Translations under genes and position numbers: made by a program
Notes under the pieces: generated by a model
What the model was told of the DNA's origin: nothing
Databases searched by the model: none
What the model saw: only the letters and a program-made list of their open reading frames with translations
In this document: in pieces, positions 43,002 to 52,097 of the stretch
Layout: the number at the start of each line of letters is the position of its first letter
Position numbering within the stretch: position 1 is the stretch's first letter
Origin: Mucilaginibacter frigoritolerans
GTDB lineage: Bacteria; Bacteroidota; Bacteroidia; Sphingobacteriales; Sphingobacteriaceae
Assembly (NCBI RefSeq): GCF_007830615.1
Contig: NZ_VLLI01000020.1
Location: forward strand, 1-57,972
Direction: 5' to 3'
Length of the DNA: 57,972 nt

Positions 43002-44624
43002 ATGAAGAAACTGACCGAAAAGAATGCAGCCTCGTACTTAGCTGTAATTATTTTTATAACTTTTATAATTCGCTGTTTTATTGCTGCCTATACTGGTTTG
43101 GGTAATGGCGAATCTTATTATTTCAGGGGCGCACTTCACCTTGATCTGAGTTATTTTGATCAGCCGCCTTTGTTTTTCTGGCTTGGGGCTATCAGCATTA
43201 AAATTTTCGGTCTTACCAATTTTGGTATCCGTTTCCCTTCGGTATTATTGTTTTCGGGCACCAGTTGGCTGTTATTTATTGTTACCAGGCAATTATTTAA
43301 CGCCAAAGCCGGTTTCTGGGCCGCAGTGATTATGAACCTGAGCGCAGTATTTACTGTTGCCGTCGCTTGCTGGTATCAACCAGATGCCCCGCTGATGTTT
43401 TTCTGGTTGGTAGCTACTTATTTTATTGTTGAACTGATGGTTGGCCCCGGTGCCGAACATTCCGAAAAAACGCGTAACAGTCGCCGCACATGGTTACTTT
43501 GGCTGGCAGTTGGTGTAAGTATGGGTTTGGCTACCTTAAGTAAATATCATGTGCTGTTTTTATTTGCCGGTGTGTTTATGTTTATCGCTACCAATAAAAA
43601 TCAGCGCCATTGGTTGCGCCATCCGGGCCCGTACATTGCTGTTTTGATCACCATTATTATGGCATTGCCTATTTTATGGTGGAATTATAATAATAACTGG
43701 GTGTCATTTGTTTTCCAGGGATCAAGGGCTGGAGTAGGAGAAAAATTTCATTTACATTTTGACTGGTTTTTGCGCAGTATTGGCGGCCAGGCAGCTTATT
43801 TATTACCTTGGATATGGGTGCCAACTATTAGGCAGCTTTTTATTTCGTACAGAATGCGTAAGCAATTACTGGCTTACAGCTTTATATTCTGGATGTCTAT
43901 ATTACCTATTGTTTTCTTTACGGTGGTTACCTTATGGGCCGATCTGCAATATCATTTTCACTGGCAGGCTCCTGGCTACATGATGTTATTTATAGCCTTA
44001 GGTTTTGCAGTTGACAGAAGTTTGAACGGTGGTGAAAAAACGAAAAGACTTACTCGCCGCTGGCTTAATTTTTCAATCATATTTACGCTTTTAACTATAA
44101 GCGTGTTAACCTTGCACATGGTTACCGGTTTCTGGACAGTTTACGGACCTAAATGGGTTGTGCATTATTTCCATGGCGATAATTTAGACCCTACCATTCA
44201 GGGCGTTGATTATACAGATATCCAAACCCGTTTTGAAAAAGAAGGCTGGCTGAATGATCCGCATATTTTTACAGGCAGTACCCGCTGGTGGCTTACCGGT
44301 AAGCTGGACTGGGCATTAAAAGGTAAAAAAGATATTGTAGTATTTAACGCTGATCCGCGTAACCTGGCGTTTTTGGTTGATCCTAAAAAGCTGATCGGTA
44401 AAGATGCTATCATTATTGGCGATAAGCACCAGGCTTATGTTGATGCTGATGTTAAGCCATTTTTTGATAGTGTAAAACAGGTATCTGATATTCCTATCAT
44501 CCGTAATGGCGTGGAGTACACTTTACAGGTTTACTATTGTACCAATTTCCATGTGCCTGCACAGCCACGTATGGATTTACCAGTGTACAAGCAATTGATT
44601 GGCTTACCTCCATTTGGGAAGTGA
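43002..44624 (+). CDS. GT39/ArnT-like glycosyltransferase, multi-pass membrane protein
   Basis: The protein has 540 residues. About 11 hydrophobic helices span residues 10-365, followed by a soluble C-terminal domain (~380-540). The first loop, GNGESYYFRGALHLDLSYFDQPPLFFW, carries the acidic residue and DQPP motif of PMT_2/ArnT enzymes. These move a sugar from a polyprenyl phosphate to lipid A or protein. It ends in a strong terminator. Confidence 0.9.
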   Translation: MKKLTEKNAASYLAVIIFITFIIRCFIAAYTGLGNGESYYFRGALHLDLSYFDQPPLFFWLGAISIKIFGLTNFGIRFPSVLLFSGTSWLLFIVTRQLFNAKAGFWAAVIMNLSAVFTVAVACWYQPDAPLMFFWLVATYFIVELMVGPGAEHSEKTRNSRRTWLLWLAVGVSMGLATLSKYHVLFLFAGVFMFIATNKNQRHWLRHPGPYIAVLITIIMALPILWWNYNNNWVSFVFQGSRAGVGEKFHLHFDWFLRSIGGQAAYLLPWIWVPTIRQLFISYRMRKQLLAYSFIFWMSILPIVFFTVVTLWADLQYHFHWQAPGYMMLFIALGFAVDRSLNGGEKTKRLTRRWLNFSIIFTLLTISVLTLHMVTGFWTVYGPKWVVHYFHGDNLDPTIQGVDYTDIQTRFEKEGWLNDPHIFTGSTRWWLTGKLDWALKGKKDIVVFNADPRNLAFLVDPKKLIGKDAIIIGDKHQAYVDADVKPFFDSVKQVSDIPIIRNGVEYTLQVYYCTNFHVPAQPRMDLPVYKQLIGLPPFGK

Positions 44625-44664
44625 TATTGATGTACTGAAATTTTCAATTTAAAAGAATTATACC

Positions 44665-44717
44665 TATGGAATTAGCACTGATTTTTGTGAATTAGTGCTA
44701 ATTCCATAATTTTTTGC
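44665..44717 (+). terminator. Terminator after the GT39 gene
   Basis: tatggaattagcact (44665-44679) pairs perfectly over 15 bp with agtgctaattccata (44694-44708), followed by atttttt. Confidence 0.9.
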
Positions 44718-44860
44718 TATTTTTCGGAGATTGAAGTTTAAACGAATTCCCTAATTAATTGGATACTAAGTACACAAGTTTAGCAGAACGCTTTCTCTGG
44801 TTCAGTTTTATTAGAAACGGAATTATTAAACAGCTTTTCGCCAGGAATTCTCGTAGTTCG

Positions 44861-46564
44861 ATGAAATTCGTACTGCTGCTGTCGCTTTGTCTCCCCCGCA
44901 TACTTTCGGCGCAATCCATCGATATTATACCACTTCCTAATTCATTTAAGCTTGTTGAAGGTGCTTTTCATCTTAACGGTAATACCATTATCGGTATGAA
45001 CAGCGACCAGTTACTGCCACAAGCCCATTACCTGCAAACAGAATTGCAGAAAGCAGACGGCCTTTTGGTTGCCGTTGATCCCAACGAGGTAAAAGCTTTA
45101 ATTGATTTGCAGATGGTTAAGGGCGATAGTATTGCTGGCGCTTATAGCTTAAAAATAGAACCACAACACATCACCATTAAAGCGACTGATAATGAGGGCA
45201 TATTTTATGGTATTGTTTCCCTGCTGCAACTAATAAGACAGCAGCCGCCTGGTAATGACCTGATACTACAAGGCTGCGAAATAGCTGATGCGCCAAGATA
45301 CCAGTGGCGTGGATTTATGCTGGATGAAGCACGCCATTTTTTTGGAAAAGAGAAAGTTAAACAATTGCTTGATTGGATGGCTTTTTACAAGCTGAACAAA
45401 TTGCATTGGCATTTAACGGATGCAAGCGGTTGGCGTATTGAAATAAAAAAATACCCTAAACTAACTTCAGTAGGAGCGGTAGGCAACCATACAGATTCGC
45501 TTGCTGAAGCTAAGTATTATACGCAGGAAGATATTAAAGAGATTGTGGCTTATGCCCGTGAAAGATTTATAACGGTGATCCCTGAAGTGGATATGCCCGG
45601 GCATGCTACTGCGGCTAACAAGGCTTATCCGGAGTTTAGCGGTGGCGTTACACCAAAATATCCCAACTTTACCTTCGATCCGGCGAATGAAAATGTATAT
45701 CCTTTTTTGGCAGACGTATTGAAAGAAATAAATACCCTGTTCCCAGGAAATATGATCCATTTGGGTGGTGATGAGGTAGCTTACGGTATGCAGGCGTGGG
45801 CAGGCAGACCAGCTATTACCGAAATGCTAACCAAAAATAACTTTACCTCACTAGCCGACCTGGAGCATTATTTTTTTAAAAGGCTGGCCGACACGGTTAT
45901 GAAATTAGACGATAAAGTATTATGCTGGGATGAAGCGACCGAAACTGATTTACCTCCTGGTAAAACTATTGTTTTTTGGTGGCGGCAAAATATACCAGCA
46001 AGCCTGCAACTGGCTCTTCAGAAAAAATATCAAGTGGTGCTTTGCCCCCGTTTGCCTTTGTATTTTGATTTTGTGCAGGATAAGGATCACTTGTCTGGCC
46101 GTAAATGGAATGGAAGCTTTAATAGTGAAAGCGAAGTTTATAATTTCCCTGATAAGCAAATGCCTGCTGAAGTACTAAAATCAAACCAAATATTAGGCAT
46201 GCAAGCCAATTTATGGACAGAAACCTTAGGCTCCGATAAACGGTTGGACTTTATGATATATCCCCGGATAGCAGCATTAGCAGAAGCAGCCTGGACAGAT
46301 TCAGTATCAAAAAACGAAGCATCTTTTAATGAAAGATTAAAAACACATTTCCTGTTGTACGATAAAGCCGGAATCTATTATTATAATCCTTTCAACCCAT
46401 CATTTCATCCCGAAGCTATTGACTTTGCTCTGCGAATTATTGTGCCGCGTATAAGGGAGAGGCACCATCATGAGCATGGTGGGCATCATCATTCTTCTGA
46501 AGGTAGTAGGAAAGAACATCATCATTCAAAGGGTAAGAGGAGGCATAGGGGGGAAGGTCAATAA
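44861..46564 (+). CDS. Beta-N-acetylhexosaminidase (GH20) with His-rich tail
   Basis: The start at ATG 44861 gives MKFVLLLSLCLPRILSAQ, a signal peptide; the frame opens 34 codons earlier at a TTG without one. In the 567-residue product the GH20b domain (~20-145) is followed by the catalytic barrel (~148-495). D304-E305 (HLGGDEVAYGM) is the substrate-assisted catalytic pair, and HWHLTDASGWRIEI is typical. The last ~36 residues are His/Arg/Gly-rich with 11 His, not part of the fold. It releases terminal GlcNAc/GalNAc from glycans. Confidence 0.92.
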   Translation: MKFVLLLSLCLPRILSAQSIDIIPLPNSFKLVEGAFHLNGNTIIGMNSDQLLPQAHYLQTELQKADGLLVAVDPNEVKALIDLQMVKGDSIAGAYSLKIEPQHITIKATDNEGIFYGIVSLLQLIRQQPPGNDLILQGCEIADAPRYQWRGFMLDEARHFFGKEKVKQLLDWMAFYKLNKLHWHLTDASGWRIEIKKYPKLTSVGAVGNHTDSLAEAKYYTQEDIKEIVAYARERFITVIPEVDMPGHATAANKAYPEFSGGVTPKYPNFTFDPANENVYPFLADVLKEINTLFPGNMIHLGGDEVAYGMQAWAGRPAITEMLTKNNFTSLADLEHYFFKRLADTVMKLDDKVLCWDEATETDLPPGKTIVFWWRQNIPASLQLALQKKYQVVLCPRLPLYFDFVQDKDHLSGRKWNGSFNSESEVYNFPDKQMPAEVLKSNQILGMQANLWTETLGSDKRLDFMIYPRIAALAEAAWTDSVSKNEASFNERLKTHFLLYDKAGIYYYNPFNPSFHPEAIDFALRIIVPRIRERHHHEHGGHHHSSEGSRKEHHHSKGKRRHRGEGQ

Positions 46565-46573
46565 TAAAAAAGC

Positions 46574-46680
46574 TGTCATGCTGAATTTATTTCAGCACCC
46601 CAATTGCTAGGTATTCACCAGGCAGGTCTACACTAAGCAAGTTGTTTGTCCTGTGAGGTGCCGAAACAAGTTCGGATGAC
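46574..46680. repeat. Inverted repeat between hexosaminidase and dihydroorotase genes
   Basis: gtcatgctgaatttatttca (46574 on) and its partner ggtgccgaaacaagttcgga... to 46680 form ~24-nt arms with a few mismatches, around a 58-bp centre. This style of element (gtcatgctgaa ... cagcacc) is common between genes of Bacteroidota. Confidence 0.65.
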
Positions 46681-46753
46681 CTAATGTTTGTTATATTGTA
46701 AATTTACCGCTATGGAAAAGGCGGCGCTTTTCCATCTTTTGCTCTATAAAAAC

Positions 46754-46761
46754 TATCTTTG
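46754..46761 (+). promoter_or_regulatory. TAnnTTTG box directly before pyrC (leaderless layout)
   Basis: TATCTTTG is a perfect -7 element 4 bp before ATG 46766. If used, it also confirms this start over the one at 46688. Confidence 0.55.
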
Positions 46762-46765
46762 CAGC

Positions 46766-48100
46766 ATGAGTACTATCCTGATCAAATCTGCTACAGTTGT
46801 AAATGAACATAAGCAATTTATTGCTGATGTTTTAGTGAAAAATGGCATTATTGAGCTGATTGACCAGCATATTAATGTGCAGGCGGATCAAGAGATCAAT
46901 GCCGAAGGTTTATACCTTTTCCCGGGCTGTATTGATGATCAGGTACACTTTCGCGAACCTGGATTAACGCACAAAGCTAATATTTATACAGAATCAAGGG
47001 CGGCTGTGGCCGGTGGTATTACTTCTTTTATGGAGATGCCGAACACTGTACCCAACACGCTTACCCAACAATTGCTGGAAGATAAATACCAGATTGCCGC
47101 GCAAACATCATTGGCGAATTATTCATTTTTTATGGGTGCCTCTAATGATAATCTGGATGAGGTATTGAAAACTGATATTAAAAATGTTTGTGGCATAAAG
47201 GTTTTTATGGGATCATCAACCGGAAATATGCTAGTAGACAATCCTAATACCCTTGAAAATATTTTTGCACATTCACCTATGCTGGTAGCTACGCATTGTG
47301 AGGATGAGGCTACAATTAAAAACAACCTGGAGCATTACAAACAATTGTACGGAGAAGATATCCCCGTAACTATGCATCCAATAATCAGGAGCGAAGAAGC
47401 TTGCTACCTGTCATCATCTATGGCGGTTGAGCTGGCCAAAAAGCATGGTACGCGCTTACATATTTTGCATATCTCTACTGAAAAAGAAACCCATTTATTT
47501 GATAATACCATCGCCCTGAAAGATAAAAAAATCACTGCCGAAGCCTGCGTGCATCACCTTTGGTTTACAGATAAGGATTACGAAACCAAGGGGAACCTGA
47601 TTAAGTGGAACCCTGCTGTAAAAACAGAACACGATAGGGATGGCATACTCAAAGCAGTATTGGATGGCCGTATTGATGTTATTGCTACCGATCATGCGCC
47701 ACATACGCTGGAAGAAAAGTCACAATCCTATTTAAAAGCGCCTTCGGGTGGCCCGTTGGTGCAGCATGCTTTGCCTGCTATGCTGGAACTGCATCATCAG
47801 AGTAAAATTAGCCTGGAACAGATTGCAGAAAAAATGGCGCATAATGTGGCAACCTGTTTCCAGATTGAAAAACGGGGTTTTATTCGCGAAGGCTACTGGG
47901 CCGATTTGGTTTTAGTTGATCTAAAATCGCCATGGAAAGTGAGTACGGAAAATATTTTATATAAATGCAAGTGGAGTCCGTTTGAAGGAACTACTTTCCA
48001 GTCAAAAATTGCTTATACCATTGTATCCGGTCGCATTGCCTGGAACAATGGAAACTTAATTGAAGGTAATACCGGAAGAAGGTTGTCCTTTAATAGGTAA
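46766..48100 (+). CDS. pyrC: Dihydroorotase (Bacteroidota type)
   Basis: I start at ATG 46766 (MSTILIKSATVVNEH); the 26 upstream codons overlap the promoter. The 444-residue amidohydrolase shows FPGCIDDQVHFREPGLTHKANIYTES, GIKVFMGSSTGNM (carboxylated Lys), ATHCEDE, LHILHIST and IATDHAPHT. It cyclises carbamoyl aspartate in pyrimidine synthesis. In the usual DxHxH motif the first His is Gln here (DDQVH61), although other metal ligands are present. Allantoinase is a less likely alternative. Confidence 0.88.
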   Translation: MSTILIKSATVVNEHKQFIADVLVKNGIIELIDQHINVQADQEINAEGLYLFPGCIDDQVHFREPGLTHKANIYTESRAAVAGGITSFMEMPNTVPNTLTQQLLEDKYQIAAQTSLANYSFFMGASNDNLDEVLKTDIKNVCGIKVFMGSSTGNMLVDNPNTLENIFAHSPMLVATHCEDEATIKNNLEHYKQLYGEDIPVTMHPIIRSEEACYLSSSMAVELAKKHGTRLHILHISTEKETHLFDNTIALKDKKITAEACVHHLWFTDKDYETKGNLIKWNPAVKTEHDRDGILKAVLDGRIDVIATDHAPHTLEEKSQSYLKAPSGGPLVQHALPAMLELHHQSKISLEQIAEKMAHNVATCFQIEKRGFIREGYWADLVLVDLKSPWKVSTENILYKCKWSPFEGTTFQSKIAYTIVSGRIAWNNGNLIEGNTGRRLSFNR

Positions 48101-48175
48101 ATTGCAATCTTTCAAAAATGAAAACCTGCAATTAATGTATTGCATTCCATTTTAAAAAGCTCTTTCTTTGTTGCT

Positions 48176-49282
48176 ATGAGTCAATCGCTTAACCAGGTCA
48201 GAGCTGCTTTTACTTTATCCAGGTATAGCTTGCTGGCAATGTTCAGGAGCCCGACTTCGATAGTGTTTTCACTGTTGTTTCCCATTATTTTCATCACAGT
48301 TTTTGGATCCATTAATCCTGGCAAGCCGTTGGTGATGAAGCTTGCCTTAGTTGAGGGTAGCGATACTTCCAACGTTGTACTGAAGGCTATAAAGGCAATT
48401 TCCAATATAAGTGTTGTTACGGGGCTTTCAACCGCTCAGTTGAAAGAAGATTTAGATAAAGGAAGGATCACTGCACTGCTGAATATCACCGCTGATGAAA
48501 AACCAGAGTTAATACGGCATTATACCGTTCACTTGCAGGCAGCAGGAGCTTCTGGCGAAAGCGTGGGCATGCTGGAAACTGAAATTAATGCTGCTATAGG
48601 CGATCTCAATCAAAAAGCTTTTCCGTCCAATCTTTCGGTAGCATCTGTTGAGGTAATTAAAACAAAAGGAAGGGTTTATAAATCAATTGATTTTATTTTA
48701 CCGGGTCAGTTAGGTTTTTCACTGCTTATGGCTGGTGTGTATGGATCTTCGTTTCTGTTGTTTAGCCTGCGTAAAAATTTGGTACTTAAACGCCTAAGGG
48801 TTGCTCCCGTAAAACGACGTACCATTATAGCCGGCGAAATGCTTAGCCATTTATTTTTTCACGTCGTCAGTTTTATTATTATGGTGATGCTAGGCTTTTT
48901 CGTTTTTGACTTTACCCTGGTAAACGGCTTTGCAACATTGGTAGAAATGCTTTTCTTTTCTCTTTTCGGCCTATTTATATTTATGGGGATAGGATTCATC
49001 ATCAGTGGTGTGGTACAGAATGAAAATTCTATAGCCCCAATAGCCAATACCATTGTTTTACCACAGATTTTGCTGTGTGGTTTGTTTTTCCCGATAGAAA
49101 ACTATCCGCACTGGCTGCAGCAGTTCTGTGATATATTACCGCTTACGTTATTTGTGGATGGGCTTCGCAAAATTGCTTTTGAAGGCACCCATTTGGTTCA
49201 ATTACCCTTAACTATTGGCGGTTTAATTGTTTGGACGTTTGTTATTGGTTCAATATCTGTAAAGTCATTCAAGTGGGAATAA
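48176..49282 (+). CDS. ABC-2 type transporter permease
   Basis: I use ATG 48176 rather than TTG 48140. The 368-residue protein has one N-terminal transmembrane helix (TSIVFSLLFPIIFITVFGS), a large external domain (~50-180) and five C-terminal helices with the ABC-2 pattern. A C-terminal signature is QILLCGLFFPIENYPHWLQQFCDILPLTLFVDGLRKI. No ATPase or membrane-fusion gene is adjacent, so its partner must be encoded elsewhere. Confidence 0.88.
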   Translation: MSQSLNQVRAAFTLSRYSLLAMFRSPTSIVFSLLFPIIFITVFGSINPGKPLVMKLALVEGSDTSNVVLKAIKAISNISVVTGLSTAQLKEDLDKGRITALLNITADEKPELIRHYTVHLQAAGASGESVGMLETEINAAIGDLNQKAFPSNLSVASVEVIKTKGRVYKSIDFILPGQLGFSLLMAGVYGSSFLLFSLRKNLVLKRLRVAPVKRRTIIAGEMLSHLFFHVVSFIIMVMLGFFVFDFTLVNGFATLVEMLFFSLFGLFIFMGIGFIISGVVQNENSIAPIANTIVLPQILLCGLFFPIENYPHWLQQFCDILPLTLFVDGLRKIAFEGTHLVQLPLTIGGLIVWTFVIGSISVKSFKWE

Positions 49283-49290
49283 TACTGCTC

Positions 49291-50094
49291 TTATTCTTTT
49301 ATATCGTACATCTTTTTCATGCCATCCCCCATCATTTTAATGGCTTGTTTTTTAGTGAAAATATGCTGCATTAAAAAGCAAACGAACTTATTGCCGGTAC
49401 CGCTTATGAAGGATGGCGTAGAGCCAATTCTCTTTAAGCATTCTTCAATTACTTGCTCTGGTAATTGGGGTTTTGGTTCTAATGGGCTAGCCTTACGGGG
49501 TTTGGTGTTGATGTAATTTGGCGTAGCCGTTGCCCCGGCACAGCAGGCAATAACATCCACTCCATGTTGCCGCCATTCATACCACAGGCCTTCTGCCAAT
49601 ACCCTGTTAAATGCTTTGGTAGCAGCGTAGGTTGATAAAAATCCCGATCCCTGGAAACCTGCTATAGATGACATGATTACTACCCCGCCTTTTCGCCTTT
49701 CTACCATTTTGCCACCGAAGTAGTGTACCAGTGAAAGCTGTGTCAGCATATTTATTGATGCAATATTTCTATGGGTTGATATATCGGTTGCGATATAAGG
49801 GCCTATGTAGGACAAGGCTGCATTATATACTAAAAAGTCTATCTCTGTTTCGCCTATATTTTGTATAATTTTTTGCGTTGCATTAGGCTCGGCCAGATCA
49901 CAAATTATAGTCAATACTTTTACCTGATATTGTTCTATGATTTGTTGGGCGGTTGCTTCCAGTTGTTCTTTACGGCGGGCAATGAGTAGCAGATCAAGGC
50001 CACGCGCTGCAAGTGCATAGGCATAGGCCGCACCCATTCCTTCAGATGCTCCTGCTATCAGTGCTGTATTACCGTATTTTTCTTTGAACGTCAT
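49291..50094 (-). CDS. Short-chain dehydrogenase/reductase (DltE-like)
   Basis: The start at 50094 (MTFKEKYGNTALIAGASEGMG) lies 2 bp after the preceding gene's stop; the longer frame from 50139 overlaps that gene. The 267-residue protein has GASEGMG (15-21), IARRKEQL (NADP-type loop), the NAA-like YNAALSY and a YAATK catalytic Tyr/Lys. It forms a two-gene operon with the EXPERA membrane protein, so the substrate may be a sterol-like or lipid molecule. Confidence 0.85.
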   Translation of the reverse strand: MTFKEKYGNTALIAGASEGMGAAYAYALAARGLDLLLIARRKEQLEATAQQIIEQYQVKVLTIICDLAEPNATQKIIQNIGETEIDFLVYNAALSYIGPYIATDISTHRNIASINMLTQLSLVHYFGGKMVERRKGGVVIMSSIAGFQGSGFLSTYAATKAFNRVLAEGLWYEWRQHGVDVIACCAGATATPNYINTKPRKASPLEPKPQLPEQVIEECLKRIGSTPSFISGTGNKFVCFLMQHIFTKKQAIKMMGDGMKKMYDIKE

Positions 50095-50096
50095 TT

Positions 50097-50609
50097 TTAT
50101 TTTGGCTGATTTGCTGAAAACGGATAAACAGAGCGCCACATCCTGTACATTACTATAAGCGGAAAAATAACCCAGGCTGCGTTTGATAAAAATACCCTTG
50201 GCAATTGTGGTGAAACATGTTCGCCAATTACTTCTTCAAACAGAATAATGGTTACATTGGTAAGCATTACAGATGCCCAAACAATACTGACAAAACGGAT
50301 CCAGTTTTTGCCTTTTGCGTATGCATAAATAGCAATGGCATAAAAAGGGCCAAAGAAAATAGAATCTATCCATATAGTTGCCCGCCACCAGGCCGGCCTT
50401 GCCATTAAAACCGGGTCGAAATTGCGGCCATACCAATGTACCAGGTCAACCATTTTTGCCGGGGGCCAAATGGGGTATTGAAAATGATCGGGATTGGCAA
50501 TTACCAATTGTTCCACATCAACTATGTAGGTAATGAAAAACAGGTTGATACAAAAAAATACAATCAGAGCAATATCTATCGGTCGTTTGGATAATGGAAG
50601 AGGCTGCAT
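50097..50609 (-). CDS. EXPERA/emopamil-binding-like membrane protein
   Basis: The protein has 170 residues and four transmembrane segments (~13-30, 85-103, 111-128, 143-160). The order RPIDIALIVFFCINLFFITYIVDVEQL, DPVLMARPAWWRATIWIDSIFFGPFYAIAIYAYAKGKNWIR matches EXPERA proteins (EBP sterol isomerase and TMEM97 relatives), with conserved E/D in helices. The bacterial function is unknown. It sits 2 bp upstream of the SDR gene. Confidence 0.75.
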   Translation of the reverse strand: MQPLPLSKRPIDIALIVFFCINLFFITYIVDVEQLVIANPDHFQYPIWPPAKMVDLVHWYGRNFDPVLMARPAWWRATIWIDSIFFGPFYAIAIYAYAKGKNWIRFVSIVWASVMLTNVTIILFEEVIGEHVSPQLPRVFLSNAAWVIFPLIVMYRMWRSVYPFSANQPK

Positions 50610-50735
50610 AATTAATATTTAATAAAATTGAAGATAGCAAAAAATTAAATTCATACCCGTTACAAGATTTATGTAATTCGTTATAAATCTTTATATTGTG
50701 TTTGCAATGGTTATTCAATATTGGGGACTTGAATC

Positions 50736-51179
50736 ATGAAAAAGATCCTTTTTTTTGTGGCGATATTAGCAGTAACAAGTGCTGTAGCTCAAACAGCTAA
50801 AGACGGGAAAGCTGATTCCATAATGCATATCTGGCAAACGCAGGAGAAAGATGGGAAGATGCAGATATTGAAAAATGAGAGCGGCTATTATGGCAAAATG
50901 TTATATGGTAAGGATCTGTTGGAGGCTGACGGCAAAACCTATAAAAAAGATGTAAATAATCCTGACCCGGCATTACGCACACGACTACTCAAGGATTATA
51001 CCCTTGTTTCGGGATTAGTTTTTAAAGATGGTAAATGGATAGACGGGAAAATTTATGATTATGCCAATGGTAATAGCTATGATGTTAATCTGGAGATAAA
51101 AGATGGCATATTATACATGCGCGCATTTAAAGGTGTCCTCATGTTTGGAAAAACCATTAAATGGACATTGGTTGAATAA
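50736..51179 (+). CDS. Secreted DUF2147 protein
   Basis: The protein has 147 residues. Signal peptide MKKILFFVAILAVTSAVAQ. Core motifs of DUF2147 are IMHIWQTQEKDGKMQI, LVSGLVFKDGKWIDGKIYDYANGNSYDVNLEIKDGILYMRAFKGVLMFGKTIKW. It has a lipocalin-like beta-barrel fold and no known activity. Stands alone. Confidence 0.88.
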   Translation: MKKILFFVAILAVTSAVAQTAKDGKADSIMHIWQTQEKDGKMQILKNESGYYGKMLYGKDLLEADGKTYKKDVNNPDPALRTRLLKDYTLVSGLVFKDGKWIDGKIYDYANGNSYDVNLEIKDGILYMRAFKGVLMFGKTIKWTLVE

Positions 51180-51199
51180 ACGCTTTTAACTTAACTTTA

Positions 51200-52096
51200 T
51201 CAGGCAGCTTTATTTTCTTTGTATTCCTTTTGTAGCACCCGGGCAGTTTGTGTACTGCCATCATGACTCCATCCTGGAGGATTCAAGAAATATTGAATCT
51301 TATTTTTAAAGGTTGGGGCTTTCTTTACATCGTGCAATAAAGCTTTCCACTCATGGAAAAGAATATTTACTGGTCCCACATTATCTGGCTGTTTGGTTAA
51401 ACCAAATTTCACTGGTTCGGGTAAGTCCTCATCCCTGAAAGTACCGAATATTCTGTCCCAAATGATCAAAACCATCCCCATGTTTTTATCCAGATAAGGG
51501 ATATTTGATGCATGATGTACGCGGTGATGTGCAGGTGTCACAAAAATCCATCCGTACCATTTTGGTAATGGTATTTTATATTGGGTATGTACCATGTTAC
51601 CGTACAGCTGCGTAATTAAGTAAGCGTATAAAATATCAACTGCATTAAAGCCCATTAAGGCGAGGGGTAAATAAAAGAATACCCTGTACAAAGGTTCAAA
51701 CACGGTTGAACGAAAGCCGGTAGTGAAATTAAAATGTTCTGATGAATGGTGGGTTACGTGTATGGCCCAGAATAAACGGCAGTAATGACCTGTATAATGT
51801 AGTGCCCAGTATAAAAAGTCCTGTGTCACAACCAAAATAAACCAATAAGCTATCGCATTATTTATGGTGAACAACCTGTATTGGTAGGTGAAACTAAGTA
51901 TAAAGAATGTACTGCTATTAACCACTAAGTTGAGTATAAAAGCAAGCGAGGTTAGGTAAATATTGGTCAGTGTATCGCGCTTTTCATAATATTTACGATT
52001 TTCGCGATAGCTAAACCACATTTCACAAACAGTGAGCACTATAAGTAAAGTGATTAATATTACTGCTGTTTGTTGTCTGTGATCTAAATGGGGCAT
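51200..52096 (-). CDS. Sterol desaturase/fatty acid hydroxylase-family protein
   Basis: The protein has 298 residues. Transmembrane helices are near 10-28, 40-62 and 78-98. The di-iron His clusters are visible as HYTGH, HVTHHS and HHRVHH, plus a later His in WKALLHD. It is an integral membrane oxygenase acting on lipids or carotenoids. It starts 2 bp after the aroB stop, so it is in one operon with aroB and the S4 gene, an unusual company. Confidence 0.9.
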   Translation of the reverse strand: MPHLDHRQQTAVILITLLIVLTVCEMWFSYRENRKYYEKRDTLTNIYLTSLAFILNLVVNSSTFFILSFTYQYRLFTINNAIAYWFILVVTQDFLYWALHYTGHYCRLFWAIHVTHHSSEHFNFTTGFRSTVFEPLYRVFFYLPLALMGFNAVDILYAYLITQLYGNMVHTQYKIPLPKWYGWIFVTPAHHRVHHASNIPYLDKNMGMVLIIWDRIFGTFRDEDLPEPVKFGLTKQPDNVGPVNILFHEWKALLHDVKKAPTFKNKIQYFLNPPGWSHDGSTQTARVLQKEYKENKAA

Positions 52097-52097
52097 A

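Noticed and set aside
44759..44860. N-terminal extension of the GH20 gene from a TTG codon
   Set aside because: The extension hides a clear signal peptide at ATG 44861. The same reasoning was used for the starts at 1918, 8815, 25642, 28308, 34092, 38158, 38818, 46766, 48176 and 50094.
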